Notes: generated by a model not told the origin, from the letters alone. Numbered from the stretch's first letter, positions 43,090 to 53,375 are shown. The stretch is DNA of 64,000 nucleotides from Gracilaria domingensis (GCA_022539475.1 VCMS01000102.1:101016-165015); one strand, 5' to 3'. A program made the numbers and translations.

Positions 43090-44925
43090 ATGTCTCACAT
43101 GTACACGCCGTCCGCGGCAAGCCTCGCCGTGTTTGATCAATTGAAGGCCGAAGTTGACCACAAACGTTCCGAAGCCTTGGCGAGCTTGAAAGCTACCAGA
43201 ACTGCGTGTAAGGAAACCGGGGAGAAAACTGGGAAAGTTGACGGAAAGTGCATCTCGGGTACTTCCACAAGCAGCTGGTTTCATTTACTCTCACCGGGGC
43301 AACCTACCGCACTCCCTCAAGCAGAAACGATTTGCAATGGAAAAGAGAAGGGTACAGTCGAGGACATGATGGAGGCGAATGAATTAGATCGCCCCAAAGT
43401 GTCGAGTGAGAGTTCCGGCATCGTTTCCAACCCGTGCTCCAGCCTGCTTTTCACATGTGAGGTTAGAGAGAATACTCGGCAGACTTCTGCTTTCCTGGAC
43501 CCGCTTTCTCTGTCTTCATCTATCAAGAGCTGGAGGGTTTCTTCAAGCACGTCTAGGCAAAGCTCGGCGGTTCTTGAGGAGGTTCAGTCTGGTGGAAAGG
43601 GTTCATCTGCTTCAGCGAGTTCGTGTGCGATCGGACTTGTGAACAAAACAGGCCCTGCGAAAGACTGCAGTTCCACTTCAGTGTCTCTGCCGTGTGGCTG
43701 GTTCAAGGCGATGCCGGGATGTGCGAGGAAAGAATCGATAGCCGAAAAGCCTCAGGTGTACACGAAAGTCAGCGCATGTGCAGCAGGCACGGAAGCCGTG
43801 GAGGAGGTGAAAGTGGTGAGCTGGGAGTGGTTTGAAGCGCACTCATCGGAAGAGTGCCCCACCGGATCATTGCGCACCGAGACAGCGGCGTCTCCGCAGT
43901 ACACTCCGTCAGCAGAGAGTCTGACCGTGTTTGACGAGGTGAAGGCAGAAGTGGACAGATCGCGTTCATCGGCGTTGGCGAGCTTGAAGGCGATTCGCAG
44001 GGTGAATGGAGGTTTTTTTGGAGATGGTGGTGACGTTTTCGCGACCAACTCAGCACGAAGTTGGTGGGACTCATCGTCGTTTCCGATTGCAAGCAAAGGC
44101 CGAACCATGAAGCAAGGAAACATTGCACGTGGTTGCCGGGACGAGAGTTGGCGGTTCGCTGAGTTTGAGATACGGGCACGCTGCAAGGAGGCAGGAGAGC
44201 ATGGGCGTACATTGGGCTTCACGCGGTGGCACGACGATGTTGAAATCGAACCACCGGCGGAAGAAGCGCGAAAGAAGAGCTCGGCCGCGACTTGTGTACG
44301 TGGAAACGACGGAATAAAGCGCGTTGACGGTGCAATTGCAATTCCGGCGACAAGCGCAGACGCCAAGGAGTCGCCTGCGTCAGGCGCGGGAACTGCGAAC
44401 AACGGAAGCGCGCTCGAGCAAGACGGGGAACTCAGAGACGGTAACAGAAACAAACGCAAGAGCAGGAGGCGTGCGGAATGCAGCAAAACGCGCGAGAAGA
44501 AAGTGATATTCGAGCCGATGACGGAGAAGGAAACGGAAGCGGCACAATGGTGCGAAGCCGTGCGGGAGCACCAAAGAAGACTGCGCGGTGAGAAGCCGTC
44601 AAACTGCAAACTGTGGAAGCGCGCACACATCCCGTTCCAGTTGCGGTCGTCGCGCGCCAACGAGGCGTCCGGCGCGTCGTGCGGATGGGAGCTGAACGAG
44701 TCCCTCGCGCGTCGCGTGCGCGCGCGCGTGCAAGCGCGCATGAAGCGGCGCGGTGCGGAGGCGGGCGGCGGGCGGCAGGGCGCGCCGCGCAGGTGGGGGC
44801 GGCAGGTGCGTGAGCGCGTGCGCGCGATTGGGAGCTCGCTGAGAAGCAGAGCAAACGCGCTGCTCCACGCGCTGCTCAACGCGCTGCGGCGTGTATCGCG
44901 CGCTCCCTTCACACCTTCACAGTGA
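43090..44925 (+). CDS. Hypothetical 611-aa protein with two copies of a 31-residue helix
   Basis: I place the start at ATG 43090 (context CCACCATGTC); an earlier in-frame codon gives a non-protein-like leader. Near residues 4-34 and 271-301 lies the same motif: Y-T-P-S-A-x-S-L, V-F-D, K-A-E-V-D, R-S, A-L-A-S-L-K-A. Each is followed by a Ser-rich stretch with a C-G-W-F or W-x-W-F/W-F segment. The C-terminal third is strongly basic (R-N-K-R-K-S-R-R-R near 450; Arg-rich tail after 550 encoded by very GC-rich DNA), suggesting nucleic-acid binding or nuclear targeting. No known family. The minus-strand frames opposite are shadows. Confidence 0.6.
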   Translation: MSHMYTPSAASLAVFDQLKAEVDHKRSEALASLKATRTACKETGEKTGKVDGKCISGTSTSSWFHLLSPGQPTALPQAETICNGKEKGTVEDMMEANELDRPKVSSESSGIVSNPCSSLLFTCEVRENTRQTSAFLDPLSLSSSIKSWRVSSSTSRQSSAVLEEVQSGGKGSSASASSCAIGLVNKTGPAKDCSSTSVSLPCGWFKAMPGCARKESIAEKPQVYTKVSACAAGTEAVEEVKVVSWEWFEAHSSEECPTGSLRTETAASPQYTPSAESLTVFDEVKAEVDRSRSSALASLKAIRRVNGGFFGDGGDVFATNSARSWWDSSSFPIASKGRTMKQGNIARGCRDESWRFAEFEIRARCKEAGEHGRTLGFTRWHDDVEIEPPAEEARKKSSAATCVRGNDGIKRVDGAIAIPATSADAKESPASGAGTANNGSALEQDGELRDGNRNKRKSRRRAECSKTREKKVIFEPMTEKETEAAQWCEAVREHQRRLRGEKPSNCKLWKRAHIPFQLRSSRANEASGASCGWELNESLARRVRARVQARMKRRGAEAGGGRQGAPRRWGRQVRERVRAIGSSLRSRANALLHALLNALRRVSRAPFTPSQ

Positions 44926-45744
44926 AGTTCACAGCTGGTGGTTGTTGCCCCTTGGTGCACTGCCGGAGTTGCTCCGCCGTCGAGCCGACGCCGCTTTTGA
45001 TGGAACTGCGCGCGCGCGGCATCGCCTTCTTCTCACTCGCTTCGCCGCTGCTGCATTTGCATTCGCGGCTGCGCATTTGGGGCACACGCGGCGGAGCGCT
45101 CCCGGGGCGCCTCCGACCGTTGGTGTCTTGCGGACGCGGCCAAGAGGCTGCGATGCGCGTAAACCAAGTTTTGGAACAGCTTGACAAAACAGCTCCGTGC
45201 TTCACTGCACAATTGCACACGCGGACACCACGTATCGTGGCACTGCGCCCACGCTACGCATTCGCAGGTGCGCGTACCAATTCAATCCAATCCATGCTAC
45301 TGCCCTTGGGTAACTTGAAGAGCTATTTACTTCTACTCTATGCTTCTTTGAACCTCTGATGTGTTGGGTGAAACACAGGTGATGTTTACTTTGTACACAA
45401 CACAAGCTGCTTAATTGACTGCAGAAAAAGCTCAGAATGGCTTGAAAAGCAAAAAACGAACTGCAATCAATCTTGCTTTGACGTTTCTGTTTGCTTTGCT
45501 GAAGTAGACATAATTTCAGTTCAAATGTTTCTGTCCATTCGGCACATATTGAAAATCAGTAGCGAGCCCCATTTTTGTATTGTGGCACAGAAAACTGAAC
45601 CTCAGTCAAGGCAACCAGTTGCCATAAACAATTCCATAGGGTGAAGTTCGTTCCCAGAGCCAAACAAAAATATATTGATTTCTGTTTTAAATCCAATCAT
45701 TTGTAAATTTAATGGGTTTTGAAATTTGTAAACAAGTTTCTTTT
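44926..45744. other. Intergenic, GC-rich then AT-rich
   Basis: GC-rich sequence continues to about 45300 with overlapping frames on both strands and no recognisable domain; the rest is AT-rich. Confidence 0.4.
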
Positions 45745-46170
45745 TTACATGTCAACTTCGTCAACAACATTACCCCCATTTCCTTCCACGACAGACTCCA
45801 AGGCGGACCAATTCACAGCATCACCGCCCTCCTGCTCGATGAGCTCCCGTGCCCCCACAAGTGCCACAGCAAAACCTGGTTTGCCAGCCTCGTCTTTTCT
45901 CGAGTTTGGCGCAGCCTCTGGAACTGAATGCTTGCTCGCACCACAAGGAGCAGAACTCTCTTTCTCCGTCGGTTGGGCTTCGGTTGGTTCCTCGTCGTGC
46001 TCCGAAACATCATTAAATTCCAGGAAGAGGGCATCCAGTTCGGCGCCCGAAGCCATTTCTATCGGCACAAGCTCCGGTGTGCTAACCGCTGAAAGTGATT
46101 CTCCTTCTTCTGGAATCTCTCCCATGCACGCCCATGACCGGGCACTCTCGTGGTTCGAGATCGCGTCCAT
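45745..46170 (-). CDS. Small acidic protein (related to 49380-49904)
   Basis: 141 codons from ATG 46170 to a stop at 45745. Acidic, with the segment T-P-E-L-V-P-I-E-M-A-S-G-A-E-L-D-A-L. It resembles S-C-D-L-V-P-L-G-V-D-T-D-D-E-I in the ORF at 49380, so both belong to a small unrecognised family. No signal peptide or membrane segment. AT-rich TATA-like sequence lies about 85 bp upstream. The opposite-strand frame is taken as the shadow. Confidence 0.45.
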   Translation of the reverse strand: MDAISNHESARSWACMGEIPEEGESLSAVSTPELVPIEMASGAELDALFLEFNDVSEHDEEPTEAQPTEKESSAPCGASKHSVPEAAPNSRKDEAGKPGFAVALVGARELIEQEGGDAVNWSALESVVEGNGGNVVDEVDM

Positions 46171-46539
46171 TTTCTCTTTACCTCACTTCTCAGGAAGTAG
46201 GTATGGTTCACTCTGGGCCGAGTGAAGATAGCCACAGAGCCCGTGCAAGGGTGCGTATATTTATGTAGCTGCAAGCTTGAGGAACAGACATTCGGTACAT
46301 GCTGCGTGATCGTTTGCTCAGAAATATGAGAAATGGCCACTCAGTTTCTCATTATCAGGCCCCTGTTATCTGCTACGGTTTGTGTGGAAGAGCATCAATG
46401 TATGAGACCCCATTGCTCCAAATCTGACTCACATGCGCATCAAAAGATCATTGGCGCTGTTTGAGGCGAGGGAAAGACCCAACGCGTAGGAAAACAAAGC
46501 ACCATGAGACGTAATAGATTCGCTCATGTGTGCAGACGA

Positions 46540-46660
46540 TGGTGTGCATCGGGATTCGAACCGTGAGAAAGAAGGCACACGTGCAAAGCTTGAGCAATTG
46601 CGTCGAAGTCGAGCTGGGATTTGATACCAAGCTCTGCTCCATCTGATTCCGATCTACGCG
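46540..46660 (-). repeat. Interspersed repeat, copy 1 (possibly tRNA-promoter SINE)
   Basis: On the minus strand it reads TTGGTATCAAATCCCA, TCGACGCA, GTGTGCCTTCTTTCTCA and GGTTCGAATCCCGATGCA (46562-46545). A second copy lies at 48366-48515 on the plus strand. GGTTCGAATCC is a perfect polymerase III B-box; a weaker A-box-like stretch lies about 65 bp before it. Confidence 0.5.
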
Positions 46661-46923
46661 CTGTTGGATCAGTGCTGCACGTTTTTCGAGAACTTTCGCG
46701 AAAGACAGCTCGGGGGCACCAGGGGAAGGCTCCGCGGGCGCGCACCGCGGGCGGGCATGGCGACCAGTCGGTCCCAGATATCGACGTGCCTGGATGGGAT
46801 CCGCAGCGGTGGCACGCACATGGCCCGTGTTCTCGCTCATGTACACGTCGACCACGTGGCCCACGCGTGTATAGAGATGCATTTTGAATTCTACTTTATT
46901 TTTCATTTTGAATAATTCAGCCG

Positions 46924-47760
46924 CTAGAACAGCACGCAGACGCCCACGCCCTCCAGCCCGGGCGGCGCGCTCTGAAACAGCGACACCAGCGACAAGCTCG
47001 GCGTCGTCGGCGGGCAGTCCGCCACATCCTCCGCCAACGCTGTGCAGCACCGCAGCGAAGCGCCTTCGTCGCAGAAGCCCGACGGCAGCCGCGTCCGAAC
47101 CACGCAGTAGAACCCCTGCCGGCACTGCGAAGTCTCCACGCACGACGCGCCCGCCAGTCCAAGCGGCTCGCCCGTCTCCTGCACGCACGTGAAGCGCATG
47201 TCCGGACTGCCCGAGTCCGACGAGCAGAACGTGTTGGGCTCGGAGCAAATGCCGTTGATCAACGGGTTGCACGGCTCCTCGCACAGCGGCACGCCGCCGC
47301 CGTAGACGTGGCAAACGTCCGTGATGGCCGGACACATGGGCGATGACTGCTGGCACAGAGCTTTGCACACTCCGTTCACGCAGATGCCGTCGATGTCGCA
47401 TGAGTCGCCGTCGTTGTTCATCAGCGTTGAACAAGCGTCCCCTACTTGGTCGGGATTGTCAGAAAGAAAGCGGCATCTGGGCTGGCCATTAAGTGTTTCG
47501 CTGATGCACTTGAAGCCTGGAGGGCAATCTTGCTGCCTTATGTTGCAGAACGCTCCATTCGGACCGTCCGGTCTTGGAGCGGCGACAAATCTCGGGAACT
47601 GCGTGAACGGACCAGGATTCGCCACCAGGAAGGGCAAGTTCAGCGGCAGTCCCCTGAAATTCGTGGACGGCGCAACCGAGTCGATGCGCTGCCCAACGCC
47701 GAGCTTGAGAATTACCGCCGACAGGGCGAGAACGAGTAGAACACGCTGATGGCTAAACAT
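46924..47760 (-). CDS. Secreted cysteine-rich protein, 278 aa
   Basis: Starts at ATG 47760 with a signal peptide (V-L-L-V-L-A-L-S-A-V-I-L-K-L-G-V-G, about 7-23). The mature part has about 24 cysteines in groups: F-C-N-I-R-Q-Q-D-C-P-P-G-F-K-C, G-D-A-C, S-C-D-I-D-G-I-C-V-N-G-V-C, then C-E-E-P-C-N-P, S-Q-C-R-Q-G-F-Y-C and R-C-C. The pattern resembles dickkopf/EB-type or EGF-like extracellular cysteine modules, without a certain family match. A TATAAAA box on the minus strand at 47827-47821 supports transcription from about 30 bp upstream of the ATG. Intron-free. Likely a secreted or cell-wall protein. Confidence 0.75.
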   Translation of the reverse strand: MFSHQRVLLVLALSAVILKLGVGQRIDSVAPSTNFRGLPLNLPFLVANPGPFTQFPRFVAAPRPDGPNGAFCNIRQQDCPPGFKCISETLNGQPRCRFLSDNPDQVGDACSTLMNNDGDSCDIDGICVNGVCKALCQQSSPMCPAITDVCHVYGGGVPLCEEPCNPLINGICSEPNTFCSSDSGSPDMRFTCVQETGEPLGLAGASCVETSQCRQGFYCVVRTRLPSGFCDEGASLRCCTALAEDVADCPPTTPSLSLVSLFQSAPPGLEGVGVCVLF

Positions 47761-47820
47761 TTTTGGAGTCTCCTGCGAGTCTTAGATTGTGGCTTCCATT
47801 CTCTTGTGCGGTTGTGCCGG

Positions 47821-47827
47821 TTTTATA
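47821..47827 (-). promoter_or_regulatory. TATA box of the secreted cysteine-rich gene
   Basis: TATAAAA on the minus strand, 61-67 bp upstream of the ATG at 47760. Confidence 0.6.
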
Positions 47828-48365
47828 GGCGGCGCGATTATCTCGCATATTCGCTTATTACTCTATACAAATGGGTTAAATGGGTGTGGAATCAGAATAC
47901 CCTTGTTACTTGCGTACAGAGGCAGGCAAACCTGGCACCACCTTGGAAGTTGGACTTGTCTCTGAACTATATCTCAGTTCAAGGTGATCTCTACGGGTAA
48001 AAACCTAGCATGAGCTCCATCAGCCATCGTTTGAACTAACTTCCTGGCAGTCCGCAGAATCTCGGCTTTGGAGATGGAATGGCAGTACCCAAGGAAGGTA
48101 TCACCGTGGGTAAATGTTGGGAGCACGTGCTGCAACTCGCTACGGAGGCAATTCTTTCTTCGTCGACTTCGCTGATTTTGCCATAGTGGACACGTATTTT
48201 ATTGGCTTAAAGAAGCAAATATTTGTTCGAATTCTCAAATTTAATGACAGTTTTGCCCTTTGTTTAAGACGTGTTGCACGTGTACATCAATACACTGGGT
48301 CCAACTATGTCGTTGAACCCTGCCCCAGCAGTATCCTTCTACGCCTTTCTGGCAAAACTTGAAGC
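47828..48365. other. Intergenic
   Basis: No supported gene; overlapping short frames only. Confidence 0.4.
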
Positions 48366-48515
48366 CCAATGCACCAGAGCATTGATCGAAATCAGAACCC
48401 GTATAATTTGGTATCAAATCCCATGTCGAGATCGACGCAAACGTTGAAGCTTCGGAAGTGTGCCTCCTTTCTCAAGGTTCGAATCCTGATACAGGCGATC
48501 GAAAGAAAAAATGAC
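48366..48515 (+). repeat. Interspersed repeat, copy 2 (possibly tRNA-promoter SINE)
   Basis: Shares GATCGAAATCAGA, TTGGTATCAAATCCCA (48408-48423), TCGACGCAAA, GTGTGCC and GGTTCGAATCC (48476-48486) with copy 1. Differences fall at all codon positions of the common frame, which suggests a nucleotide-level repeat and not a protein family. Confidence 0.5.
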
Positions 48516-49379
48516 GATCAAATCGGTCTGACGTGTATTCTTCGCTCCTGCTCAAATTTCAGACATGTTTCTCATGTGCCTTTTGTCTGTTCCTCGCCAG
48601 AAGCATTTCCATTGATGTTTGATACCCATAGAAGTGAGATATTGAGCAATGGGAGCTCATACCAGGGCCGTATCTGTGACTAGATTTTTGACCAAGTGGA
48701 AAAGTCAAAGTCACTCAATAAAATTTGTAGCCAGTCACATTTAGTCACTTTTTTCTTTGCCCTTTTCTAAGCATGTTTGCTTAAAAATTAAACTGCAATG
48801 CTCCTGATTTGAGATATATAAGCATACATGCCAACTTTCTTAGGCTCTAACAAAATATATTTGTTCTAAAGAATGTTAATATCAAACTTCAAAGTTTTTT
48901 AAAAAGTTTTTGAAAATGAGCAAGAAATTGAAAAAAAGCAAAATTAATCGATCAAAGGGGCATCTTAACAAATTTCTAACTATGTATACTATTTATAGTG
49001 AAAATAAAACTTAGACTTAATTTGCAAACCATTTAAGCTATTATATTACACACGTGTAGAATTAATTAGTGGTCATGAATTTGACACGTGTATTTGTGGT
49101 CGCGTGTACTGTAAATGACTAAATATGACTAGACTTCTATTGCATATGCTGGTCAGTCAGTCACAAATACGGGCCTCGCTCATACATTGATACACTCCGC
49201 CAAACTACGCACAATATAACAGGGGCCCAAGAGAGGAAATGGCAGCTCCCTTGTCATATACCTGAGCTGCGACTGAGGCACCAAGAAATAGCAGGGTATA
49301 GCGAGCTGTTCTGTGCCATAAATATACATGCTCATACTTCCAAATTGAAAACACAGGCACTAGTCATAGACGTCCAGAC
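48516..49379. other. Intergenic, AT-rich
   Basis: No gene or RNA seen. Confidence 0.45.
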
Positions 49380-49904
49380 ATGCAGAGCACCCAGAAAGAA
49401 GCTAAAAATTCGAACCAGTTCGCCCCTCGTGGGGCTGCTGAGAACGACGACCAGTTATCTTCAACCAGATCGCCCGATCTTTGTCCTCTGGGCATGGATC
49501 CGGAGGCTGAAATTCGGCTTTCGAAACAGAGCCTTGTTGAAATTGCTGAAGGAAGGGAAGGTGAAAGTTCTCGTTTGCGGAAATCTTTCCCAGAAGCCCA
49601 CCGACCCGTGGAAGACGACGAAGATATGCTGTCATGCGATTCGTGCGATCTCGTTCCCCTCGGGGTCGATACCGACGATGAGATCTATCAGTTAGATTTG
49701 CGAATCGCAGAGATTGCCGAAGAGATGGCCTGTGGTGCGCATTCGACGAGATCGGAGCGCGGGCCTCCCGCTGAGGAGTCGGCAGACCACTCTCTTCCTG
49801 GGGAAGGCAATTTTGCCAACCATCTGGTGTTTGACGGGGCGGAGGTAGTGCCTGGGATGGTACAGTGGTGGGCCGTGGACAGTCTCCTTCGTACAAGTAG
49901 ATAG
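49380..49904 (+). CDS. Small acidic protein with an internal duplication
   Basis: 174 aa from ATG 49380 to TAG 49904. Two copies of one motif: S-P-D-L-C-P-L-G-M-D-P-E-A-E-I then V-E-I-A-E, and S-C-D-L-V-P-L-G-V-D-T-D-D-E-I then A-E-I-A-E, about 60 residues apart. The same motif occurs once in the minus-strand gene at 45745-46170. Very acidic in the middle, no signal peptide. The Leu-Pro-Leu-Gly core followed by acidic residues and a helix could be a docking segment, but function is unknown. Confidence 0.5.
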   Translation: MQSTQKEAKNSNQFAPRGAAENDDQLSSTRSPDLCPLGMDPEAEIRLSKQSLVEIAEGREGESSRLRKSFPEAHRPVEDDEDMLSCDSCDLVPLGVDTDDEIYQLDLRIAEIAEEMACGAHSTRSERGPPAEESADHSLPGEGNFANHLVFDGAEVVPGMVQWWAVDSLLRTSR

Positions 49905-50709
49905 TTGGTTGGTGTCCACGTTGGAAATTTGTCGTTCTTAGAACAAATTGAAAACTTTTTCGAAGTATTAGCTAAATATGTGGTAAACCTTTGAAAGATT
50001 CATTTAACTTTTGGGATTAATTCAATATTGTAGCGTTCTTCTCTGTGGCTTGAATTGGATTCAGCTGCTTGTTGCCGCTGGGAACGACCTCCACCATACC
50101 ACTTACGCCTTTTCAGTTTTTTCCAATCCAACTTCTTTTGAGAGTTCGTCGCTGTAGTGAATTGGGAGCTACGAGAGCAAGAATATGATTTATGCTTGAG
50201 TACAAAGAGCTTTCCCCGATCTATTGCGCTGTATGGCGTAAAAATGGAACAAGGGCACGTGGAGACCAGGCACAGACTAAGTGGGGTTCACCTTGTTGAT
50301 AACAAGGCTGGAGGTGTAGATTCGCGTCAAGCTGTGGAGCTACAGAGATGTGCAATGGAAACGGAGATGAATGCTGACTGCTTCTTGCATGTGTGCGGAT
50401 TTGCTCTTATTCGGCAACGGCAATAGCAAATCGGAAGGAAAGCAAAGTATGGACAAGTGGCAATTCCAGAAGTGGGTCATGAGCAGCAGTTGTAGATTGG
50501 AATGAAGTATGCGAGTGATGGAGTTGGGGAGCACCATGATGATCATAGTCCATGACAGTCATGGCCCATGGTAGTCATGGTCCATGAGCCGGACGGAGAG
50601 CTTGTGCAATACACTGACAGGTTTGAAACTGGTTTAGAGAGGGAGGCTGTAACTATCTACGGTACCTTTGTGGGGAACGTCGTAGATCGTATGAGCAAAG
50701 GCGGATGGG
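49905..50709. other. Intergenic
   Basis: A short CATGAC/GTCATGG-type palindromic run lies at about 50540-50585; otherwise no supported gene. Confidence 0.4.
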
Positions 50710-51703
50710 GTGTGTAAACTCGACAACTTGATACGTGCTCATGCTTATGGGTTTTCGTCACGAAACTGTGCAGTTTCTCGAATAAAGAATGCACCTTGCG
50801 GCGGCGGTGTTTGGGAAGGCCACAAGCGGCGCGTCGTCATACCTTCGGTGCAAGCAGCGCATGAAGTCAACGCAGAAAAGGTGCGCGCATCGCAAGCTGA
50901 ATTGGACTTTGGGTTCCGACAGCGTATGATATGGTTCATGTCTCGCCATAGCAATCACAGGCGAGGCGTGGCGCCAACATGGCTGTCGTTCGCAATGGTC
51001 GCGACGCGTGCTCCGCGAAACTTACGTGCAGTGCGTGAGGACGGACGGCGGCGCGCCGCGGCCGCGCCGCACGCCGCTGGCGTGGCACGAGGTGCTTCGG
51101 AGCGCCGGGCCGTACGGCTCGCCCAAGCCGCCGCAGCTGCCCGGCGGCAGCCTCGCCGCCGCGCTGCGCGGCGCGCGCGTGGCGCCGCGCGTGGAGCTGC
51201 CGGTCGGCGCGCGCGCGGTGGCGCGCGCCGCGGGCGTCGTGCTGGCGGCGTACGGCGCCGGCAGAGGACAGTGCCGCCGGACGCGGACGACAAGTATGCC
51301 ACGAACGAGCGCGTGCGCGGCGTGTGCTGCGTGTTGCACTCGTTCGCCACGGCGCCGGCGTTCGTCGCCTGTCGGCGCCTGTCGGCGCTCACAGCTGGGC
51401 GTGGTCTTCGTGGACAACGTGTCCGACGGCTGCTTCGTGGCCATCCGCCCCGCCGACGCGCGGGCGCCGCTGCACCCCGACGGCGGCGGCGAAGGCGGCG
51501 GAGGCTATATCAGACGCTGTGCAGCACCTTGGCACAGCTATGGGGCTCCGTTGATTGTGCTGTATGCTTTGGAGAGATACAGACGATGGGACGTGCGAGA
51601 TACCTTGAAGGCATGGAAAGCTTGGGTCTCTATAGACGTTGCAAGCAGGGAGAAGAACCGAGGAGGAGAGCGTCATGTGTGCAAACGAGGAAGGACTCGC
51701 TAA
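50710..51703 (+). pseudogene. GC-rich coding remnant, frames alternate
   Basis: GC content jumps at about 51010-51520. Protein-like sequence passes between two plus-strand frames: Y-V-Q-C-V-R-T-D-G then W-H-E-V-L-R-S-A-G-P-Y-G in one, Y-A-T-N-E-R-V-R-G-V-C-C-V-L-H-S-F in the other, then G-V-V-F-V-D-N-V-S-D-G-C-F-V-A-I in the first again. This suggests a decayed gene with indels, or several short exons. No family recognised; composition resembles the 3' end of the gene at 43090. Confidence 0.3.
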
Positions 51704-51739
51704 AGAGATGTTCCAGTCCGGAGGGAACTCGGTAGTTCT

Positions 51740-52980
51740 GCACGGAGGGGAGGGCCCTGGAGCTCCTTGGTCTGGTACGACCAAGTCGCGGGGGTGACTG
51801 CAGCTCGTTTGATGGACGTCGACACTACTTTTCTGCCCAACACTCCGAGAGCCGAGGGACAGGCGAGGGAGCCATAAACCGTTATGATTTGGTGGACGTC
51901 GGTGCGTTTCTTCACTTGACACATGCCCCCGGGACATGGAAGGCTGAACAGGAGGGCTTAAAACGGGGTCGGTGGTAACTTTATCACGACTGATGGGATA
52001 TTATGATAGTATTGAATTGACAGATCTTGACGGACGTACTGAATTGGCGAATATGACGTCAACTGTAATCATTAGATATTTTGTTGGATATGTCTGCATA
52101 TGCACATCTGACCCAACATCGACACTTCGGCACTTTCGTACTCGTCTCTTTTGCTTGCGGGCAAGTCTTGCCGGCAAGCAAAAAAAGACGAGTACGAAGG
52201 TGCTCTTGCTCTTTCGACAAACTTTGACAACATTTTTTTGAATTTCAAAATCACCACCCAAACTGAACGCAACCCACGATAGAGTGTTTATTTGTGTGGT
52301 CAACGGAAAACATCAACGACTTCCAATTCATCATTGCATTTGCGTTTTGCTCCCGAGTTCCAATCATCGCAAAATTAGTCCAATTGTTTTTCGATATTTT
52401 TCCACGAGGCATAATATGATATTATCATGACGAGGCTTTGCTTCACAGATCGACTGTCCGAAGAAAAGTCACATGATTTGCATACCAATTTAAACTTGGA
52501 TATTTGTAGAACAGCAACTTGTTGCGGATTATCAAGAGGAGCTTCAAAATAAACTTCGTTTCAAAACGAGATTACACGTTTCAGAAGTTTGCTTCTCCAC
52601 ATGGTGGCAAAAAGCACCTTAGGAGAAGGCAGAATTCAAAACTGTTTGCCGATATCTTCCATGTTATCAAGGTGTATGTGACTTACAACGAAAGTAGTCT
52701 GTTGGAAACGGGAAAGGACTTTGCGAGCGGAATCAATCTTCGCATTAGCAATGTCAATGGTTTTAGTTTGAGCAAGAGGTATTCGATGAGGAATCTTTTT
52801 TCAAAGCAATTCACACTTACGTCTTGGTATTTACTATGAAAGCAGAGCCTCCATCGAATGAACTAAACACTCAGCAGCTCGTGAACTAAAGATGGTAAAC
52901 AATGCCCGCACTCAACATAATCATGCATTTTCTTAACTTCCGAACAATATATTCCCAAGCCCATCACAGCGTTTTAGAGA
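51740..52980. other. Intergenic, with a long hairpin
   Basis: No supported gene. Holds the hairpin at 52131-52202. Confidence 0.4.
52131..52202. repeat. 72-bp near-perfect hairpin
   Basis: Left arm 52131-52158 (CACTTTCGTACTCGTCTC... to TTGCTTGC) pairs with 52174-52202 with two mismatches and one gap; the loop itself contains GGCAAG-T-CTTGCC. Nearly the whole 72 bases fold on themselves. Confidence 0.8.
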
Positions 52981-52981
52981 T

Positions 52982-53278
52982 CTAATAGTGCTTCCTGCGG
53001 GGGAACTTCTTCTTGCGGGGGAACTTCCTCTTCGGCGGGAACCTCTTCGGCGGGAACCTCTTCGGCGGGAACCTCTTCGGAGGGAACTTCTTCTTGCCCC
53101 AACCTCCTCCATACCGTTCAACAGCCTGCAAATCCACTTCTCCAGCCCTTTCTACCGCCGGTACTTCAAAGGCGCTGACTTGGTTCTCAGCTTCATGCTC
53201 GATTGGAGGGGTACCCGGAGGGGCGGACAGAACAAGAACAGAGAGGGAGAACAAGAGAACGAGCGTTAAGCAATTCAT
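52982..53278 (-). CDS. Secreted peptide with F-P-P-K-R repeats
   Basis: 98 aa from ATG 53278. Residues 1-19 form a signal peptide (L-V-L-L-F-S-L-S-V-L-V-L-S-A). An acidic pro-region follows (E-H-E-A-E-N; V-E-R-A-G-E-V-D), then a G-G-G-W-G linker and a very basic C-terminus made of four tandem K/R-F-P-P-K-R units plus K-F-P-R-K-K and K-F-P-R-R-K. The units are repeated at the DNA level too (GGCGGGAACCTCTT, about 15 bp). The arrangement of acidic pro-part and cationic repeat is that of precursor peptides processed in the secretory path (antimicrobial, mineral- or wall-binding). A minus-strand TATAAAAG box lies at 53383-53376. Confidence 0.72.
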   Translation of the reverse strand: MNCLTLVLLFSLSVLVLSAPPGTPPIEHEAENQVSAFEVPAVERAGEVDLQAVERYGGGWGKKKFPPKRFPPKRFPPKRFPPKRKFPRKKKFPRRKHY

Positions 53279-53375
53279 GATGGAAATCCAATATACGATT
53301 CTGTTCAGTTATCTTCTGCCTGGAGGCTTATGGGATGAATGGAGCTGAATCGATGCAAGTCCAAGTCCTGACCCG

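Noticed and set aside
43752-44960. 402-codon minus-strand frame
   Set aside because: It overlaps the 43090-44925 gene, is low-complexity (Arg/Ser/Pro), and lacks the repeated motif that marks the plus frame as real.
46448-47434. 328-codon minus-strand frame overlapping the secreted cysteine-rich gene
   Set aside because: Its N-terminal half is an Arg-rich shadow of the gene and its C-terminal part runs through the interspersed repeat.
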